DNA of 64,000 nucleotides from an uncultured archaeon (GTDB lineage Archaea > Thermoproteota > EX4484-205 > JAAOZP01): NCBI GenBank assembly GCA_938045545.1, contig CALIBN010000006.1, positions 1 to 64,000 on the forward strand. Direction: 5' to 3'. Both the position numbers and the translations under genes were made by a program. Positions 17,289 to 25,881 of this stretch are shown here, piece by piece. The stretch's first letter is position 1, and each line of letters starts with the position of its first letter. The notes beneath the pieces were generated by a model. The model had not been told where the DNA came from, made no database searches, and worked only from the letters and a program-made list of their open reading frames with translations.

Positions 17289-18917
17289 GTGAGCCTACCG
17301 CAGCCGGAGCCGCCTCCAGAGTTCCCTTCGCCACCCTACCCGTTACTGGTTACACATGCTTCTCTAGAAAGCCTGTTCAACGTGTCCTACTGGCTCTGGA
17401 GGCTTAACCCGTCCTCAATACTTCCAGTGATTCTGAGCAGCGCGGTCGACGTTTTAAAGCAATCGATAATTGTCGTTACACTCATAGCTGGCCTAATTCA
17501 GCTTGCGGCAGCAGGGGTTCTAAGGGCGATTGCAGAGTCTATCGGAACTGGAGACATCTCCAGACTAGTTTCGACACTGTCCCCAGTAATGCCGGCAATC
17601 ATAATAGCGGCTGCAATATCCGTATTCGTTTTCCTAACAGCGTCAATCTTGGCTGGCGGTTTTCTGAACTCCGCTGAATACGGTTCCTACCTCCTTCTTC
17701 TGCAAAAAGGCAGTGTTTCAATAGGAGATGTTTTCGAAGAGATGAGGCTCAAGTGGGTTAAGATGGCTTGGACAGTGCTGATTGTCGAAACAATAAAGAT
17801 TCTCCCGGTGCTAATAGTTTTGGCTTCAATACTCGCAGATGCTTTACGCCTGCTTTCCGCGAGCCCAGATCCTTCGACTGTTTTAGGCAGAGTGTTTCTA
17901 TGGCTTAGCCTCGCAATACTCGCGTCAGTCTCCACATTGGTCTTAGCGGTTTTAACAGTCTACGCTTACCCCGCGGCTGCAGACGGGGCATATGGTTTTA
18001 GCGCCGTGAGGAGAAGCATAGGGACATGCTTAAGGCTCCCCGCGAACACGGTGGCATACTGTATTCTAAGAGTCTTATCCGTCGTGCCGATGTCTATTGC
18101 CGCGTTTCTGGCAGGCCTGCTCGGCGTCCAGCTCTCGTCAATCGCAACCGTGATTCTAAGTTTCCTCGTGACACCGGTTTTCCACATTTTTAAGACAATG
18201 CTTTTTCTAAAGGGAAAGCCTGAACCATTTGTCACCCCGCTTCCAGTCGGCCCCCCTGTTTCAAAAGATGTTTTCCCGCATGTTTTAAACGCGGGTTTTA
18301 AAAGGGTTAAGAAGGGGTTAAGCGAGCTCGTCGACTTCCTGGCTGAGCCTAAGAACATGGTTTTCCACCTTTCCTCAGCAATAGTTTTCTCCCTTGGGGT
18401 AATCCTCGGGAAACAGTTATCCTCCTCAGGGATTAAGTCGATAATCTACGCTTTAGGATACGTGCCGGGGAAGGTGAGCACCATTTTTGAAGCGGCCTAC
18501 GGCCTGCCATTCTTGGCTCTCGACATATCCTTCCATAACTGGCAGGTTTCGCTCGCAACAGCCCTATCCGGAATCATATTTGTAGCTCCGGTGCTTGCAA
18601 CCCTTGTTTTCAACGGGTTCATCCTGGGGGTGGTTGAAGACATTGTTCAAAACCTAGCAATGTTCCTAGCAGCAATACTTCCACACGGCGTAATAGAACT
18701 CCCCGCCTTCCTGATAGCCGGCTCAGCCGGGTTAAGCCTGGGAGTAGAGTTTCTGAAGGCTTTAAAGAGGGGAAGCGTGAGCTCAGACCCCGGGTTACAC
18801 AATGCTTTAAGAAGAACAGTATACATTGTCTTCGGCCTAATTCCTGTCTTCATCATAGCAGGCGTCATAGAGACGTTTGTCACACCGTTTTTAATGCGGC
18901 TCTATGGCTGGCGCTAA
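17289..18917 (+). CDS. Membrane protein with C-terminal SpoIIM (DUF95) domain
   Basis: A protein of 542 residues. Residues about 35-300 hold five or six hydrophobic helices of an unnamed N-terminal membrane domain. Residues about 350-540 match the SpoIIM/DUF95 family, with FNGFILG, the hallmark PHGVIELPAFLIAGSAGLSLG and a final helix pair. SpoIIM works in forespore engulfment in Bacillus, but archaeal relatives have no assigned role. The two parts together may act in the membrane as a single channel- or scaffold-like protein. It stands alone with its own TATA box. Confidence 0.8.
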   Translation: MSLPQPEPPPEFPSPPYPLLVTHASLESLFNVSYWLWRLNPSSILPVILSSAVDVLKQSIIVVTLIAGLIQLAAAGVLRAIAESIGTGDISRLVSTLSPVMPAIIIAAAISVFVFLTASILAGGFLNSAEYGSYLLLLQKGSVSIGDVFEEMRLKWVKMAWTVLIVETIKILPVLIVLASILADALRLLSASPDPSTVLGRVFLWLSLAILASVSTLVLAVLTVYAYPAAADGAYGFSAVRRSIGTCLRLPANTVAYCILRVLSVVPMSIAAFLAGLLGVQLSSIATVILSFLVTPVFHIFKTMLFLKGKPEPFVTPLPVGPPVSKDVFPHVLNAGFKRVKKGLSELVDFLAEPKNMVFHLSSAIVFSLGVILGKQLSSSGIKSIIYALGYVPGKVSTIFEAAYGLPFLALDISFHNWQVSLATALSGIIFVAPVLATLVFNGFILGVVEDIVQNLAMFLAAILPHGVIELPAFLIAGSAGLSLGVEFLKALKRGSVSSDPGLHNALRRTVYIVFGLIPVFIIAGVIETFVTPFLMRLYGWR

Positions 18918-18962
18918 ACCACTGTTCAAGTGGGTTTCAGGCTCCCGCCCGTTTAGCCTTGC

Positions 18963-19398
18963 TCAAATCATCAGTATAAGGGCTCCTAGGAAAACAAGTA
19001 TCCCGGCAGCGACTGTTTTGAGGGACAGTTCCTCGCCGAGCACCAAGTATGAGGGCACTATTAATGAATAGTATGCTTGTCCTGTCTACCGTGGCAACCT
19101 TCGAGGCGTCTGCCAGCTTTAAGGCGGCGAAGTAGAACACCCATGAGAGCCCACCGCTTACGCCGCTAAGTATTATGAAAAGCATGTCTTTCTGCGTTAA
19201 CTCTGCTATTTGCGAGGCTCTTCCGAGAAGGATTATTACTCCAATCATTGTCGCAGCCATTATTAACGCCCTGACTCCAGCGGCCACGGTTGAGTCAACC
19301 GTCTTCAATCCTATTTTACCGAATATCGTGACTAATGCTGCGAAGAAGGCTGAGAGGAAGGCTAGGACGAGCCATGCCCCAACACCATCCGGATTCAT
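18963..19398 (-). pseudogene. Single-domain EamA (DMT) transporter, frameshifted
   Basis: ATG 19398 starts a four-helix EamA half-transporter (WLVLAFLSAFFAALVTIFGK, then LSGVSGGLSWVFYFAALKLA), and an ATATATTAG TATA box lies about 26 bases upstream. After DRTSILF the frame departs from the family. The expected ending, SYLVLGEELSLKTVAAGILV and FLGALILMI, is found in another frame, stopping at 18963-18965. A single indel near 19060-19075 explains this. The uncorrected frame continues to 18937. It may be an assembly error or a recent mutation. Confidence 0.75.
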
Positions 19399-19490
19399 AA
19401 AACTTTTTGTCTTGAGCAATATATTAGTTTTAGTTCCACTATGCTTGACAGCATAGTAAGACTTAAATTTTCGAAAGTACTTTCATAACC

Positions 19491-20162
19491 ATGGTGTCTA
19501 GGAGGCTACTGGTGTTAACGCATTCAGCAGGCTTCAAACACGATTATCTTCCTGTCGCCGTTAAAACCATGAGGGAATTGGGTGATCTAAACGGATTTAA
19601 TGTTTTCTCAACGGACGATTGCTCGATTATTAAAGAGAATTTTCTGAATGTTTTTTCAGCGGTGCTTTTCATGACGACCGGCGAGCTGCCCATGGATGAA
19701 GAGCAGAAGAGAATAATCATAGATTTTGTGAGAAACGGGAGGGGGTTCGTAGGCGTCCATAACGCGACTGATACTTTCTACCAATTTCCCGCCTACGGTG
19801 AGATGATTGGGGGCTACTTTAACGGTCACCCTTGGACTCAGGAGGTTGTTGTGAAAGTCGAGGATAATACTCATCCTTCCACTTCGCATCTTCCGGAGAA
19901 GTTTAACGTTAAGGAGGAAGTGTATACTTTTAAGGATTGGAGCCGCAGCAGGACGCGTGTGTTGATAAGCCTAGACAATTCCTCGGTGGACCTTAGCAAG
20001 GGCACTAGGGAAGATAACGATTACGCTTTAGCTTGGTGCCATGAGTATGGTGAGGGCAGGGTTTTCTACACTGCTTTCGGCCACTTCCAAGAAACATGGG
20101 GTGAAGAATGGTTTAGGAAACACCTCTTAGGCGGGATACTGTGGGCTATGAAAATCCTCTAA
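19491..20162 (+). CDS. ThuA-like domain protein
   Basis: This 223-residue protein of the ThuA family has a class-I glutamine-amidotransferase-like fold. It carries RRLLVLTHSAGFKHD at the N-terminus, NGRGFVGVHNATDTF in the middle and GEGRVFYTAFGHFQETW near the end, all conserved in the family. ThuA proteins are linked to sugar (trehalose) or xenobiotic metabolism, and their reaction is still debated. A TATA-like CTTAAATTT at about 19462-19470 precedes the ATG by 25 bases. Neighbouring TIM-barrel isomerases suggest a sugar-related role. Confidence 0.88.
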   Translation: MVSRRLLVLTHSAGFKHDYLPVAVKTMRELGDLNGFNVFSTDDCSIIKENFLNVFSAVLFMTTGELPMDEEQKRIIIDFVRNGRGFVGVHNATDTFYQFPAYGEMIGGYFNGHPWTQEVVVKVEDNTHPSTSHLPEKFNVKEEVYTFKDWSRSRTRVLISLDNSSVDLSKGTREDNDYALAWCHEYGEGRVFYTAFGHFQETWGEEWFRKHLLGGILWAMKIL

Positions 20163-20182
20163 GGGCTTTCACCTGCTCATCA

Positions 20183-20947
20183 CTACTGTAATGCTGAGCG
20201 TTGTCCATCACTCGCCCCAGAGCGCATGCTAAGTTTTTCACGTTTAAACATTTCTTGAAGAATAGGAATCTCCCTAATCTTCTCCGGCTGAATAAGACTC
20301 CAATATATGCCTCTGGGCTTCTCCCTATTCCTTTTAACTCTTAGAGTTAAAGTGGGGGTTGCAACGCAGTCCACCTGTAAATCGTACGGGTCAATCTCGA
20401 ACAGCTCTTTTACCAGCTGAACATCATGGATAGTGGTCGCTATGAGAGTGTTCTCCTCAACCTTACCGAACTCTCTTGCAACAGCCCATTCTATCTCAGA
20501 ATACCCCCCACCCTTGCCTATTCTCTCCCCCTGCTCGTTGACAGCCACGCTGCCGACAACCACAAGATCAACCTTTGGCAGGTCTGCAGGATTGATCTTT
20601 CTGCCTAGGGCGAATGCACCCTTGATTGTTGAGGCAAAACCATAGTCTCCCCTGTCTATACTTCCAGGGTCAAGAAGCAGGAAGCCCTCTCTAAGCCTTG
20701 GAGTGGGCATTATTACTGTAATATTGTTTAGAAGCGCCAGCCTTCTAACAGGTGCCTGTGGGGAGTCAGGGTTAACCTTAACCACGCTGGTCCTCCTCCA
20801 TTCTTCAAGCCGGGTAAGCCTTAAGGCTGCTTTCTCAGCGCCCGTAAAATTGGGGATTCTTCCGAAGGCGCCTGGGAAACGGGCTACGTGAAGCTCCTCC
20901 ATTCTTCTCCATATTTCCTCGCGCAGCTCTTGCTTCGTCCTAACCAT
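20183..20947 (-). CDS. 5-formyltetrahydrofolate cyclo-ligase family protein
   Basis: A 254-residue member of the MTHFS family, which closes 5-formyl-THF to 5,10-methenyl-THF with ATP. It has LREEIWRRMEE near the start, TPRLREGF, DLVVVGSVAVNEQGERIGKG and the signature GKGGGYSEIEWA (usually GxGGGYYDR). The last variation suggests a divergent subgroup seen in archaea. ATG 20947 is preferred over an upstream in-frame ATG at 20995, because a TATA-like AAAAATATTTTT lies at 20973-20984, about 30 bases ahead. Confidence 0.82.
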   Translation of the reverse strand: MVRTKQELREEIWRRMEELHVARFPGAFGRIPNFTGAEKAALRLTRLEEWRRTSVVKVNPDSPQAPVRRLALLNNITVIMPTPRLREGFLLLDPGSIDRGDYGFASTIKGAFALGRKINPADLPKVDLVVVGSVAVNEQGERIGKGGGYSEIEWAVAREFGKVEENTLIATTIHDVQLVKELFEIDPYDLQVDCVATPTLTLRVKRNREKPRGIYWSLIQPEKIREIPILQEMFKREKLSMRSGASDGQRSALQ

Positions 20948-20998
20948 GTGGAGACAGATACGTTTTCCCGGCAAAAATATTTTTACAGGCTTCAAACA

Positions 20999-21838
20999 CT
21001 ATTTTTCTTTCCCCATTTGTTCAAGTAGCATTTTCCTCGTCCTAAAAACTCCAGAAACCGCATCCTCCTTCCCTTCAAACTCTATTGAAAGATAACCACG
21101 GTATCCGACTTCCCTAAGGATTTCAAATATCCTTGAGTAATCTATGTCCAGTTCATACCACACTCCCCCACCATAGTAGGTTTTTACGTGAACCAGAACT
21201 GTGTACGGCGCTATTTTCCTCAGGCCGTTATACGTGTCCTCGACGAAGTTTCCAGCATCCATCAGAACCCTCAGCCATTTCGAGTCTACACTCTCAACTA
21301 TTTTTACAACTCCTTCAGGCGTAGCCGTCAAGCCCCAATGATTTTCCAAAGCCATTACTACTCCCAGGTTCTCTGCGACGGGTAGACATTTTTCTATAGA
21401 TTCCACTACCCATTCAAACGCATCCTCATCAGTGTAGCCTGGAATCGGCGGTTCCTTCCCCTTGTTCGCCATCAGCTCGTCAAAACTTCTTATTGTCCCC
21501 CATCGTCCGGAATTCAGCCTGATAGCTGGGGCACCGAGTTTATACGCGATTTCCAGGGAGTGCTTAGTGTGCTCTACTTCTTTTTCCCTCTGCTCTTCGC
21601 TCGGCTTCACGAAATTCTGATGTATAGCAAGACAGTAAATATCCAGACCAAGGCTTAAAGCTAGATTTTTCAAACTGTTCACATAGTCATTGTCTTCACT
21701 TTCCATCTGGACGTGGAGTATTTCGACCCCGTCTAGGTCCAGTTCCCATGCTTTTTCCATGACGAACTCTATCGGAACTTTTTCAGGGAGGAAATGCCAA
21801 AAACTGTAGGTGGAGGTGCCGATCCTGCATTTAAACAT
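20999..21838 (-). CDS. Sugar phosphate isomerase/epimerase (xylose isomerase-like TIM barrel)
   Basis: An AP-endonuclease-2/xylose-isomerase-type TIM barrel of about 279 residues. Metal-ligand candidates sit at strand ends: E in VVMALENHWG, D in RVLMDAGNF, H in VLVHVKTYYG and E in YLSIEFEGKED. Members isomerise or epimerise sugars or inositols; the substrate is not clear. ATG 21838 fits the family N-terminus (MFKCRIGTSTYSFWHF), and a CTTAAAAATTTT TATA element lies 30 bases upstream. The further upstream ATG at 21913 would place the promoter inside the gene. Confidence 0.87.
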   Translation of the reverse strand: MFKCRIGTSTYSFWHFLPEKVPIEFVMEKAWELDLDGVEILHVQMESEDNDYVNSLKNLALSLGLDIYCLAIHQNFVKPSEEQREKEVEHTKHSLEIAYKLGAPAIRLNSGRWGTIRSFDELMANKGKEPPIPGYTDEDAFEWVVESIEKCLPVAENLGVVMALENHWGLTATPEGVVKIVESVDSKWLRVLMDAGNFVEDTYNGLRKIAPYTVLVHVKTYYGGGVWYELDIDYSRIFEILREVGYRGYLSIEFEGKEDAVSGVFRTRKMLLEQMGKEK

Positions 21839-21862
21839 GGTGGACACAGTGGCATGCAGAGG

Positions 21863-21923
21863 CTTAAAAATTTTCTTCTCCAACCTCAACGGCCAATGCG
21901 CCTCGTTAAACAAGCCTTATAAG
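21863..21923. promoter_or_regulatory. Divergent promoters of the two isomerase-like genes
   Basis: CTTAAAAATTTT (21863-21874) serves the leftward gene and CCTTATAAG (21915-21923) the rightward one, each about 30-34 bases from its start codon. The two promoters are about 50 bases apart, so shared control is possible. Confidence 0.5.
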
Positions 21924-21952
21924 CCGCGGTTACGACGGTTAATCGAAGAGAG

Positions 21953-22777
21953 ATGTTCGTAGGGTTCCTAACCAGCGGGCAGCTGGGAGATTTAAGGAGG
22001 ACTCTTGAATGGGCTGAGGCGAAAGGCTTCAAATCCATCTCCATAGCCACGGGCCCCGGGAGCAGCTTCTTCAACGTGAACGAGGTTGTTTCAAACCCTA
22101 GAGTGGTTAAGGATGTTCTCAACTCCTCCAAGACAATAGTCTCAGCAATAGGCTTCTACGGAAACCCGATTGATCCTGTTGAGGAGAAGAGAAAAACCGC
22201 AAGAGAATTCTTCAAACAGCTTATTGAGGCCGCCTACAGGATAGAGGTTCCCGTTGTAACCGGCTGGATAGGTCTCCACCCGGGGAGCGTGGAGGAAAAT
22301 ATTAGGGAAATCGGAAGAACTTGGCCTGAAATAATCAACCTTGCTGAGGACAGGGGGATTAGGATAGCTATTGAAAACTGTCCGGGGAACATTGCCTATA
22401 GACCAGACATATGGAGGAGAATATTTGAAGAAATACCCTCTAGGAACCTGGGCCTAGAGTTTGACCCGAGCCACCTGATCTGCCAGATGATAGACGCGGT
22501 TAGGGCTGCTGACGAGTTCGGGGACAGAATATACCATACTCATATGAAGGATGCTCAAATACTTTGGGAGAAGGTTGCTGAAAACGGGATACGGAGCGAG
22601 GGATGGTGTCCCCATAGGCTCCCTGGCTTCGGCGAGCTAGACTGGGCCGACTTCATAACTGTTCTTAAAAAACACAAGTATGATTATGCTTTAAGCATTG
22701 AGCATGAGGACCCGTTCTACGAGTATAAGGAGGGCCTACTGCTAGCGAAAAAGTTCCTAGAGCAATTCATACCTTAG
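21953..22777 (+). CDS. Sugar phosphate isomerase/epimerase (xylose isomerase-like TIM barrel)
   Basis: A 274-residue TIM barrel of the same superfamily as its divergent neighbour but clearly distinct in sequence. Candidate ligands are E in IAIENCPGN, D in GLEFDPSHL, H in YHTHMKDAQ and E in LSIEHEDPF. The WCPHRLPGFGELDW loop before the last strand is common in uncharacterised sugar isomerases. ATG 21953 is supported by the TATA box at 21915-21923. Possibly a catabolic partner of the ThuA-like protein. Confidence 0.88.
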   Translation: MFVGFLTSGQLGDLRRTLEWAEAKGFKSISIATGPGSSFFNVNEVVSNPRVVKDVLNSSKTIVSAIGFYGNPIDPVEEKRKTAREFFKQLIEAAYRIEVPVVTGWIGLHPGSVEENIREIGRTWPEIINLAEDRGIRIAIENCPGNIAYRPDIWRRIFEEIPSRNLGLEFDPSHLICQMIDAVRAADEFGDRIYHTHMKDAQILWEKVAENGIRSEGWCPHRLPGFGELDWADFITVLKKHKYDYALSIEHEDPFYEYKEGLLLAKKFLEQFIP

Positions 22778-22808
22778 CAGTGTAGCCTCGAGCGTTGGAA
22801 AACCTGCG

Positions 22809-23318
22809 ATGAAGACTCTTATCATATATGTCTCGATGCATCACGGCAACACTGAGAAGATTGCCAAAGCCATTGCAGGCGTGCTTGAAGCAGACTTGGC
22901 TACACCGGCTGAAGTGGATGCTGACACAGTTTCAAAGCATGATTTAATCGGGTTCGGCTCCGGAATATATTTTGGGAAACATCATCCAAGTATTTTCAGC
23001 CTTGTCGAGAGGCTTCCCAGTCAAAATGGCAGAGCAGCGTTCATCTTCTCAACAAGCGGTTTAAGGAGAATAAGACTCCTCCACGATTTCGACAAGCCTC
23101 TGAGAAAAAGCCTACTGGCCAAAGGCTTCAGAATCATAGGCGAGTTCAACTGCAGGGGCTGGGACACTTACCCGGTGTGGGTTAAACCGTTCGGCGGGAT
23201 CAATAAAGGTAAGCCAGGGGAAAAGGAGCTTAAGGAGGCCGAGTTGTTCGCAATAAGCTTAAAAAAATATTTTAAAGCCTACCTGTACTCCCTACAGGTT
23301 GGACAGTACCATCTCTGA
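22809..23318 (+). CDS. Flavodoxin-domain protein
   Basis: 169 residues with a flavodoxin fold. The FMN phosphate loop region is IYVSMHHGNTEKIAKAI, and the isoalloxazine loops probably lie at GFGSGIYFGKHH and FSTSGLRR. It acts as a low-potential electron carrier or as a flavodoxin-like quinone reductase; it is closer to the protoporphyrinogen-oxidase-type or archaeal COG0716 forms by length. Its last 40 bases overlap the 3' end of the convergent gene at 23279-23698. Confidence 0.87.
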   Translation: MKTLIIYVSMHHGNTEKIAKAIAGVLEADLATPAEVDADTVSKHDLIGFGSGIYFGKHHPSIFSLVERLPSQNGRAAFIFSTSGLRRIRLLHDFDKPLRKSLLAKGFRIIGEFNCRGWDTYPVWVKPFGGINKGKPGEKELKEAELFAISLKKYFKAYLYSLQVGQYHL

Positions 23319-23698
23319 TACTGCTGTATGTACATCAACGGGGTGTTACATTTGGGGCATGTCGGCACGGGAACGCTCTCAGCCTGAGCTGCAGGAGGCA
23401 CGGCTGAAACCGGCATTGTCTTCCTTATCTCCTCCATCGCGAGCTGTGTGGAAATACGGAAGGCTGACGCCCATGTTCCTAGAAACGACACCAAGAAGCC
23501 AACTATCCATATAATGATGATGACTCCCACGGCGCTCCAATTCACATCGATATATGGAGGCTCAGGTATCATGCGGACTGCACCCAGCGCGCCGAAAAAG
23601 GTTCCGGCTATAATGATAATTCCTCCGATAATGCTCCAGAGTATTGTGAAAGCTAGGAGGACGAGTGCTGCTTTAAACGCTCTTCCCCAGGAAACCAT
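23279..23698 (-). CDS. Two-helix membrane protein with C-terminal zinc ribbon
   Basis: A protein of 139 residues with two transmembrane helices (about 8-32 and 55-77). A Pro/Ala-rich linker follows, then a C-terminal zinc ribbon CPKCNTPLMYIQQYQRWYC with a final CPTC. The same ribbon layout (CPKC, IPQY, YYC, CKQY) ends the PRC-barrel protein at 58916-59299. Function unknown; the ribbon is probably on the cytoplasmic side. AT-rich promoter-like sequence lies at 23719-23740. Confidence 0.75.
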   Translation of the reverse strand: MVSWGRAFKAALVLLAFTILWSIIGGIIIIAGTFFGALGAVRMIPEPPYIDVNWSAVGVIIIIWIVGFLVSFLGTWASAFRISTQLAMEEIRKTMPVSAVPPAAQAESVPVPTCPKCNTPLMYIQQYQRWYCPTCREYR

Positions 23699-23880
23699 TT
23701 TTCATCAATGGTTCATCGTTTTTAGATTTTTAAGTTTTAAAAAGCTTCAAAAAGGTGCTTTAAAGGTATTCTCGCCTTTTTTCAGGCAGATATGGTTTAA
23801 GAGCTATGTTTAAAAGGGGGTGCCGACAGGCTTAGGCTGGACTGCTTGTTTTTATCAGGGGAAACGAGCATCCGGAGTAG

Positions 23881-23889
23881 AGGAGGTGA
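23881..23889 (+). promoter_or_regulatory. Strong Shine-Dalgarno sequence deciding a TTG start
   Basis: AGGAGGTGA matches the archaeal 16S rRNA 3' end over nine bases and sits five bases before TTG 23895, so that codon is preferred over upstream starts. Confidence 0.7.
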
Positions 23890-23894
23890 AGAAG

Positions 23895-24041
23895 TTGAGT
23901 TCAGGATACGGGGTCAGGCCGAGGAAAATGTACAAGATAACTTGCTCGGACTGTGGGAAGGAAGCGGAAGTTCCCTTCAAACCCACGGAAGGCAGGCCTG
24001 TCTATTGTAAGGAGTGCTTCCAAAAACACAGGAAGTATTAA
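23895..24041 (+). CDS. Small CxxC zinc-ribbon protein
   Basis: A 48-residue protein, with KITCSDCGKEAEVPFKP and RPVYCKECFQKHR giving two CxxC pairs for one zinc. This CxxC-x-KP-x-YCxxC pattern is common in small archaeal and bacterial proteins of unknown function, which may bind nucleic acid. The start at TTG 23895 follows a near-perfect Shine-Dalgarno; the longer frame from 23820 lacks family resemblance upstream. A T-rich run at about 24075-24081 may end the transcript. Confidence 0.75.
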   Translation: MSSGYGVRPRKMYKITCSDCGKEAEVPFKPTEGRPVYCKECFQKHRKY

Positions 24042-24248
24042 TGGCTAAAGCCTTAGCACAAGCTGGAATCTGTTTCCCGATTTTTTTAAAGCTGTTTTCA
24101 CCGGATTATCATATTCTAGTGTCGCTTATAGCTCAAACCCTGTCTTAAAAAAGGATAGTTGAACTATTCAAGAAATTCCGTAAACCGCTATTAGAAACAG
24201 TCAAACAAACATGGTATATAGAAAAAAATAATGGCTTTATCTCGGACA

Positions 24249-24833
24249 CTATGCTTTTTCAAATCTTTCTTCAACAGTTTTCCAGTCTATTGTTTTGAAG
24301 AACGCCTCTACATAGTCTGCACGCTTCAGCCCATAGTCGATCATGTACGCATGCTCGAAAACATCCATTATGAGGATAGGTTTAGCACCGGAAAGATGCC
24401 CCGCATCATGCTCGTTAATCCACGTGTTCAACAGTCTTCCTGCTGCCGGATCATAGTATAGCGTGACCCAGCCGATTCCACGCATTGTTCCAACAGCCTT
24501 AAAGTCTTTCTCCCAGTTTTCATACGAGCCGAAGTCTTCGGCAATCCTCCTGTACAATCTAGAATCCTTGTCTAACTCTACACTATCCTTCGCCATGTTT
24601 CCGAAGTAGTATTCGTGGAGCCTCATCCCGTTCCACTCCCATCCGAGCCTGCGTTTCAACTCAGCATACTCGGGCGAACCGGTTTTCCCCTCTTTCAGGA
24701 GCGTTGCCAGCGCGTCTATCAGCTTGTTCGCGTTGTTAACGTACCCTTGGTATAGGGTGAAATGGTTTTTGAGAAGTTGGTCGCTGAAGCCTTTAAGACC
24801 AAGCAGGTGTTCAAAACTCTTAGGCTGATACAT
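24249..24833 (-). CDS. sod: Superoxide dismutase (Fe/Mn)
   Basis: Converts superoxide to oxygen and hydrogen peroxide in the cytoplasm. 194 residues; the metal ligands are H24 (LKNHFTLY), H73 (MRLHEYYFGN), D157 and H161 (DVFEHAYMIDYG). The Fe versus Mn preference cannot be set from these. The presence of SOD suggests contact with oxygen. A TATTTATGC element at about 24862-24870 lies 30 bases before the ATG, divergent from the aldo/keto reductase. Confidence 0.96.
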   Translation of the reverse strand: MYQPKSFEHLLGLKGFSDQLLKNHFTLYQGYVNNANKLIDALATLLKEGKTGSPEYAELKRRLGWEWNGMRLHEYYFGNMAKDSVELDKDSRLYRRIAEDFGSYENWEKDFKAVGTMRGIGWVTLYYDPAAGRLLNTWINEHDAGHLSGAKPILIMDVFEHAYMIDYGLKRADYVEAFFKTIDWKTVEERFEKA

Positions 24834-24944
24834 TTTTCATCGAGTCTTTTTCCGCAACCATGTATTTATGCTTATTCCGAACACCGGCTCGTTCGAAGGC
24901 TTTTCGAGTAAAACTTTTATTTTGAAAACAGCTCTTTTCCTAAC

Positions 24945-25745
24945 ATGGACACCAAGTTTTTCAGAAAGCTTGGGCGGAGCGTTTCGAGCCTTGGGCTTGG
25001 AACCTGGAGGATGGGGGAAGACAGGTCTATGGATGATGCTTCAGTAGCCGCGCTTAAACGGGGGGTTGAGCTGGGCGCTACGATGATTGACACTGCTGAA
25101 ATGTATGCTAACGGTAGGGCTGAGGAGCTCGTCGGCAGGGCGATAAAAGGCTTCAACAGGGATGAGCTTTTCATAGTGACTAAGGTTTGGCCGACTAACG
25201 CAAGCTACGAAGGTGTTTTAAAGGCCGCTAGGAGGAGTATGGATAGGCTTGGAACCTTCATAGACCTTTACCTTCTCCACTGGCCTTCAAGCTTCCCGAT
25301 CTGCGAGACGATGAGGGCGATGGAGGAGCTTGTCAACAGGGGCATGGTGAAGCATATCGGATTAAGCAATTTTAACGTTGAAAGCATTGAAGAGGCCAGA
25401 GCATGCTTGAAGAAAACGGATATTGCTGCTGTTCAAAACAGGTTCAGCCCAGCCTATAGGAAGGACTATGCCGACGTGATCCCGTATGCTCAGAGGGAGG
25501 GGATGCTTTACATGGCTTATACTCCTATCGAGAAGGGGGCTCTCTCCGGGAACAGACTGCTGAAGAGGATTGGCGAGAAATACGGTAAGACGCCTATCCA
25601 GGTTGCTTTAAACTGGCTTATCTGCATCGAGCCTGTTGTGCCGATTCCGAAGGCTTCAAGGATGGAGCACGTGGATGAGAACGTTGGAAGCATGGGGTGG
25701 AGGCTGAGCAGCGAGGACTTCACCGAGATTCTGAACCGTCTCTGA
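24945..25745 (+). CDS. Aldo/keto reductase
   Basis: NAD(P)H-dependent TIM-barrel oxidoreductase of 266 residues. The catalytic tetrad is D49 (MIDTAEMY), Y54, K80 (IVTKVW) and H112 (LLHWP). GLSNFNV and the C-terminal cofactor loop IPKAS are present. Substrates are usually sugar aldehydes or other carbonyls. TTTTAT-type TATA sequence about 28 bases upstream supports the ATG. Confidence 0.93.
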   Translation: MDTKFFRKLGRSVSSLGLGTWRMGEDRSMDDASVAALKRGVELGATMIDTAEMYANGRAEELVGRAIKGFNRDELFIVTKVWPTNASYEGVLKAARRSMDRLGTFIDLYLLHWPSSFPICETMRAMEELVNRGMVKHIGLSNFNVESIEEARACLKKTDIAAVQNRFSPAYRKDYADVIPYAQREGMLYMAYTPIEKGALSGNRLLKRIGEKYGKTPIQVALNWLICIEPVVPIPKASRMEHVDENVGSMGWRLSSEDFTEILNRL

Positions 25746-25881
25746 GTTTATGGGTAAGCATCGCAAAAGGCAAGTGTTAAAAGCAGGACGCTTATTAGTC
25801 TTGGAAAACACGGATGAAAATGCTTTCCCCAAAACTGTTTTTTAATCGAAAGCTTTTTGTCAAGCCATAGCATGCTGTCTT

